A stretch of 64,000 nucleotides of DNA from Enorma phocaeensis (GTDB taxonomy: Bacteria; Actinomycetota; Coriobacteriia; Coriobacteriales; Coriobacteriaceae), in the NCBI RefSeq assembly GCF_900186505.1, contig NZ_LT891970.1, positions 914,451 through 978,450 of the forward strand. Direction: 5' to 3'. Made by a program: the position numbers and the translations under genes. Below, one piece after another: positions 60,579 through 64,000 of this stretch. Positions within the stretch are counted from its first letter, which is position 1, and every line of letters begins with the position of its first letter. A model generated the notes under the pieces. It did no database searches. It was not told the DNA's origin and saw nothing but the letters and a program-made list of their open reading frames with translations.

Positions 60579-61463
60579 ATGCCTAACACGACCATTTCCA
60601 CCGAGGGCCTCGTTGCCGTCATCGATCATTTCGGCGCCCAGCTCACGAGCCTTAAGAAGGATGGAAACGAGTATCTTTGGCAGGCGGATCCGCGCTGGTG
60701 GGCAAAGCACGCCCCGATTCTCTTCCCGATCGTCGGATCCCTGCGTGATGGCAAGGCGATGTCCTCCCAAGGACCGATCACGCTCGGGCGTCACGGCCTC
60801 GCCCGTGATTACGAGCACGCGGTGGTCGAGCATACAGACAGCAAAGTCGTCTTCGAGCTCGTCGACTCGGAGGCGACCCGAGCCGCCTACCCGTACGCGT
60901 TCAAGCTCAACATGACCTATGAGCTCACAGGCCCTGCGAGCCTTACGCAGACGTTCAGGGTGGAGAATACCGGCGACGTGGTGCTGCCGTTTTCCGTGGG
61001 CGGGCATCCTGCGTTCAACGTTCCGGCACCAGGGACTGAGCACGAGCGCTTCTCCGACTACGAGCTTGCTTTCACGCGCCGTTGGACCTGCGACACGCCG
61101 GTCATCGCCCCGGGCGGGCTCAATACGTACTCCACGGTGAAGCGCATCGTGGACGATGCGGATACCATGGCGCTCACCCACGAGTTCTTCGATGAGGACT
61201 CCGTCATGCTCACCGATGTCCCCGATGGCACGCTCACGCTGCGCAGCCGCGTCTCCGGCCACGGCGTGAAGATCGATTTCGCCGACTTCCGCTACATCGG
61301 CATCTGGTCGGCTCTTGGCGACGCGCAGTTCGTGGCGCTCGAGCCGTGGACGGGCTTCTCGACCCTCGACACCGAGGACGACGTTTTCGAGCACAAGTGC
61401 GACATCACGCTGCTCGATCCCGGTGCGGTGGACGAGCGCTCCTTCACGGTGACGCTACTGTAG
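60579..61463 (+). CDS. Aldose 1-epimerase family protein
   Basis: This 294-residue protein matches the galactose-mutarotase-like fold, in the subfamily close to LacX/YeaD: FGAQLTSLKKDGNEYLWQADPRWW, HGLARDYEH, and GGHPAFNVP. It would interconvert alpha and beta anomers of sugars or sugar phosphates. The upstream AAGGAG at about 60568-60573 fits ATG 60579. It stands alone, convergent with the phosphatase gene. Confidence 0.85.
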   Translation: MPNTTISTEGLVAVIDHFGAQLTSLKKDGNEYLWQADPRWWAKHAPILFPIVGSLRDGKAMSSQGPITLGRHGLARDYEHAVVEHTDSKVVFELVDSEATRAAYPYAFKLNMTYELTGPASLTQTFRVENTGDVVLPFSVGGHPAFNVPAPGTEHERFSDYELAFTRRWTCDTPVIAPGGLNTYSTVKRIVDDADTMALTHEFFDEDSVMLTDVPDGTLTLRSRVSGHGVKIDFADFRYIGIWSALGDAQFVALEPWTGFSTLDTEDDVFEHKCDITLLDPGAVDERSFTVTLL

Positions 61464-61559
61464 GGCTGCTGGCTTCGGGTCTGATTCCCGGGCGCTGCCC
61501 GCCGGGGCGCTCAGCGCGGCGCCGGTCGATCGAATGACGCCGGTGCCGGCCGCGTGCGG

Positions 61560-62066
61560 TTACGCCAGCTGCTCGAGTAGCGCCTCGCACCCGGCAAGCA
61601 CATCGCGGTAGGTGGCGGTGAAGTCTCCCGTGTACCACGGGTCGGCAACGTCGCGCACGCGACCGGCGCGGTCCCGCGGCGCTGGGCTCGCATCGCCATC
61701 CGCCACGAACGAGAGAAGCTTTTGCACACGGGCGCCGCCATCAAGGTGCCACGCGGGACTGCGGCTCAAGATCCGCTCAAGGTCTTCCATGTTCTCATCG
61801 TCCATGCCGACGATCAGATCCCAATCCCCATACTCTGCCGCCGTGATCTGTCTCGCACGATGGGGTGCAATTGGGACGCCGCGCCGCTTGAGCTCAGTGA
61901 CGGTACCGTGGTGGGGCGTGCAGCCGAGCGCCTCGCGCGTGGTGGCCGCCGAGTCGATTATGAAATCGGCATCGCGCCCGGCGCGGCGGACGAGCTCGGT
62001 CATGAGGGACTGCGCCATCGTGGAGCGGCAGATGTTGCCGTGGCAGACGAAGAGGATGCGGAACAT
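61560..62066 (-). CDS. Low-molecular-weight protein-tyrosine phosphatase
   Basis: This 168-residue enzyme opens with the P-loop VCHGNICRS (Cys8, Arg14) and ends with the general-acid loop DPWYTG near residue 142. DSAATTREALGCTPHHGT is the family substrate loop. It could act on tyrosine-phosphorylated capsule or kinase proteins. The long upstream frame to 62168 is rejected because the conserved sequence begins exactly at ATG 62066. Confidence 0.93.
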   Translation of the reverse strand: MFRILFVCHGNICRSTMAQSLMTELVRRAGRDADFIIDSAATTREALGCTPHHGTVTELKRRGVPIAPHRARQITAAEYGDWDLIVGMDDENMEDLERILSRSPAWHLDGGARVQKLLSFVADGDASPAPRDRAGRVRDVADPWYTGDFTATYRDVLAGCEALLEQLA

Positions 62067-62433
62067 ACTATCCAATTCTCTCGATATGCATGGTGCTTCT
62101 GGTGCGTGGCAGGGCTCTATCTTACTCGTCTTCGTTCGGTTTTGCCCAAATCGTGTCCGCGCTGCCACACGCCCTGGCCGTCCGTCCCGTCCGTTCGCTG
62201 GGGTACCTGGAGAATCTGCGGGGAACGTGTGGGGACAAGCCTCGGGGCGCTCCCAGCGCTTGCCTCGCGACGGCTCGTGGGTATTATGAATGGTCGAGAG
62301 AAAGGACGCGCATGTATACTAGGTTCGATATGCTCTAGCTGGGCTTCACCCCGCCTACCGGCTTGACGCCCAAGCGTCGCCGGCCATCTCCGTGTCGAAC
62401 CGGGCCCCGTGCCCAAACCTAGAAGGATTGAAC
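62067..62433. other. Phosphatase-prfA divergent region with leader hairpin
   Basis: No gene is convincing. A bulged hairpin at 62358-62383 (CCGGC and GACGC pairing with GCGTC and GCCGG around CCAA) lies in the probable prfA leader. TATACT near 62315 may be a -10. No rpmE gene is present. Confidence 0.45.
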
Positions 62434-63501
62434 ATGCGCGATAAGCTTGAGAAACTCATTGCTGCCTACGAGGAGCTCGAGAAGAAGCTCTCCGACCCGT
62501 CCGTGGCCTCCGATATCAAGGAGTTCACGCGTCTCAATAAGGAATACGCCCACCAGTCCGAGCTCATCGCGAAGGCTCGCGAGTACCTCGGCGCCCTCGA
62601 TGACATCGAGGCCGCCAAGGAGATGCTGCGCGAGACCTCCGATGCGGACGAGAAGGAGCTGCTGCAGGCCGATATCTCCGAGAACGAGGATAAGCTCCCC
62701 GCTCTCGAGGAGGAGATCAAGTTCCTGCTCATCCCCGGCGATCCCATGGACGAGAAGAACACCATCGTCGAGATCCGCTCCGCGGCGGGCGGCGACGAGG
62801 CAGCGATCTTCGCGGGCGACCTTTTCAAGATGTACCAGCGCTTCATCGAGTCCAAGGGCTGGAAGATGGAGGTCCTCGACTCCAGCCCGAGCGACGCCGG
62901 CGGGTTCAAGTCCATCGAGTTCAAGGTCTCGGGCGATAAGGTCTACTCCGTCATGAAGTACGAGAGCGGCGTGCACCGCGTGCAGCGCGTTCCCAAGACC
63001 GAGAGCCAGGGCCGCATCCAGACCTCGACGGCCACCGTGGCGGTGCTCCCCGAGGCCGACGAGATCGATATCCACATCGAGCAGTCCGACCTGCGCATCG
63101 ACACCTACTGCGCGTCCGGCCCCGGCGGCCAGTGCGTGAACACCACGTACTCCGCCGTGCGCATCACGCACCTGCCCACGAACACCGTGGTGCAGTCGCA
63201 GGAGCAGCGCTCCCAGATCCAGAACCGCGAGGTCTGCATGCAGATGCTCCGCGCCCGTCTGTACGAGATGGAGCTCGAGAAGCAGCAGGCCGAGCTGGGC
63301 GCCGAGCGCCAGAGCCAGATCGGTCACGGCAACCGTTCGGAGAAGATCCGAACCTACAACCAGCCGCAGGACCGCGTGACCGACCACCGCATCGGGTTCA
63401 ACTCCACCTACAACGGCGTCCTGCTGGGCGATCAGCTCGCCACGGTCATCGATGCGCTTGCCGCCGCCGACCGTGCGGAGAAGCTCGCCCAAGCGGTGTA
63501 A
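62434..63501 (+). CDS. prfA: Peptide chain release factor 1
   Basis: This 355-residue factor reads UAA and UAG stop codons. The codon-recognition PxT motif is RVPKTESQGR, and the catalytic GGQ is GPGGQC with Gln233. Normally GGQ is followed by HVN or SVN and then NTTDSAVR; here it reads GGQCVNTTYSAVR, with Cys and Tyr at usually Ser/His and Asp positions. AAGGA precedes ATG 62434. prmC, which methylates this Gln, starts 315 bases downstream. Confidence 0.95.
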   Translation: MRDKLEKLIAAYEELEKKLSDPSVASDIKEFTRLNKEYAHQSELIAKAREYLGALDDIEAAKEMLRETSDADEKELLQADISENEDKLPALEEEIKFLLIPGDPMDEKNTIVEIRSAAGGDEAAIFAGDLFKMYQRFIESKGWKMEVLDSSPSDAGGFKSIEFKVSGDKVYSVMKYESGVHRVQRVPKTESQGRIQTSTATVAVLPEADEIDIHIEQSDLRIDTYCASGPGGQCVNTTYSAVRITHLPTNTVVQSQEQRSQIQNREVCMQMLRARLYEMELEKQQAELGAERQSQIGHGNRSEKIRTYNQPQDRVTDHRIGFNSTYNGVLLGDQLATVIDALAAADRAEKLAQAV

Positions 63502-63815
63502 GCCACCGGCTAAAGCCGCCGACTATACGGGTTGCCGCTCGTTTGCGGGCGCAGCTGGAATCGCCCTTGATCAACGTCCGGCTTGCCGGAAAGTGTGCGG
63601 TTTTTCCGTTGGCGGGAGAGCCGCGGCTGCTTGCGTGCGCACCGTGCGCGCGCATCCGGAAGCCGGAAGCTGCGCCGGCATGTTTGCTGGAAGAGCTTCG
63701 TTGGACGGCTGTGAGATTCCGGTCAGCTCGCGCGCGCGAACTGTTGGACGGCCATGAGACCATGGGGGCACGGTAAGCATGCCCTTATGCGGGCTTGGCC
63801 AAGAAGGGGACGGAC
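63502..63815. other. prfA-prmC gap
   Basis: Several frames are open, but none has protein-like composition or a ribosome-binding site. I see no feature that I can name. Confidence 0.5.
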
Positions 63816-64000
63816 ATGGCTGACGAGACTTGGACAATCAGGCGATGCGTCGATTGGACCGTCGAGTATCTGGCAGGTAGGGGGATGGAGCACCCTCGCG
63901 TATCGGCGGAATGGCTTATGGGCGCCGCAACCGGGTACGACCGCGTGGATATCTACTCAAACTACGACCAGCCGCTTTCTCCTGAAGAGCTCGCGTTCAT
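63816..64000 (+). CDS. prmC: Release factor glutamine methyltransferase PrmC (partial, 5' end only)
   Basis: The frame MADETWTIRRCVDWTVEYLA runs to the window edge. AEWLMGAATGYDRVDIY and DQPLSPEELA match the N-terminal helical domain of PrmC/HemK, which binds the release factor. The catalytic domain with NPPY lies beyond the edge. AAGGGGACGGAC precedes the ATG. Its place after prfA supports the call. Confidence 0.85.
   Translation, partial: MADETWTIRRCVDWTVEYLAGRGMEHPRVSAEWLMGAATGYDRVDIYSNYDQPLSPEELAF

Noticed and set aside
63132..63776. 214-codon frame over the end of prfA and the gap after it
   Set aside because: It is an out-of-frame reading of prfA for most of its length, and the remainder has no protein-like pattern.
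1..64000. CRISPR arrays, tRNA or rRNA genes
   Set aside because: No regularly spaced direct repeats, tRNA-like TTCGANTC arms in cloverleaf context, or rRNA signatures were seen.

Overview
The window looks like the replication-origin region of a member of the class Coriobacteriia (Actinomycetota), probably close to Collinsella. This is inferred from gene content and order: rlmN, parB-parA, rsmG, jag, yidC, yidD, rnpA and rpmH run leftwards, and dnaA, dnaN, recF, dciA, gyrB and gyrA run rightwards. It is also inferred from a high-GC, Gram-positive, anaerobic gene set (flavodiiron protein, Ech-type hydrogenase, lipoteichoic-acid-synthase-like enzyme, MurE without the meso-DAP signature). No rRNA, tRNA or CRISPR array was recognised.

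Layout. At 1-3.2 kb lie a DinG-type exonuclease-helicase (cut by the window edge), ddl and rlmN. At 3.4-8.5 kb the leftward origin-proximal block carries parABS, rsmG, jag, yidC, yidD, rnpA and rpmH. It holds two perfect parS sites, one buried in a 36-bp palindrome, and is clearly more AT-rich from rlmN to jag than its surroundings. At 8.5-12 kb is the likely origin: an AT-rich gap with DnaA-box-like sites, then a GHKL-ATPase/winged-helix protein whose linker-coding DNA contains one perfect and two near-perfect DnaA boxes, then dnaA and an AT-rich dnaA-dnaN gap. At 12-19.7 kb are dnaN, recF, dciA, gyrB and gyrA.

From 19.8 to 32.4 kb there is a bifunctional-nuclease-family protein, an ABC exporter, an unknown membrane protein, a pyridoxamine kinase, carAB behind a PyrR-like leader hairpin, an M42 peptidase, a stand-alone transposase-OrfA-like HTH protein and an A-type flavoprotein. 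From 32.7 to 39.4 kb lies an Ech-type (group 4) [NiFe] hydrogenase operon. Its first gene is an EchA-EchB fusion broken by an IS30-family element; removing the element and one GG target copy restores the reading frame exactly.

From 39.4 to 52.6 kb are murE, a tyrosine phosphatase, an LTA-synthase-like protein, Kup, a transaldolase-like aldolase, an RlmKL whose RlmL half has lost its active-site motifs, a HAD phosphatase, and an orphan AbiEi-like gene flanked on both sides by inverted pairs of a 21-bp repeat. From 52.8 to 57.1 kb a MarR regulator and two half-transporters form a heterodimeric ABC exporter operon. From 57.4 to 61.5 kb there is an amino-acid ABC importer and an aldose-1-epimerase. 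The window ends with a low-molecular-weight phosphatase, prfA and the start of prmC.

The genes join chromosome replication and segregation (parABS, dnaA, dnaN, recF, dciA, gyrase) with membrane insertion and RNA processing on the left arm, and with pyrimidine/arginine precursor synthesis, anaerobic energy metabolism and envelope synthesis on the right arm.
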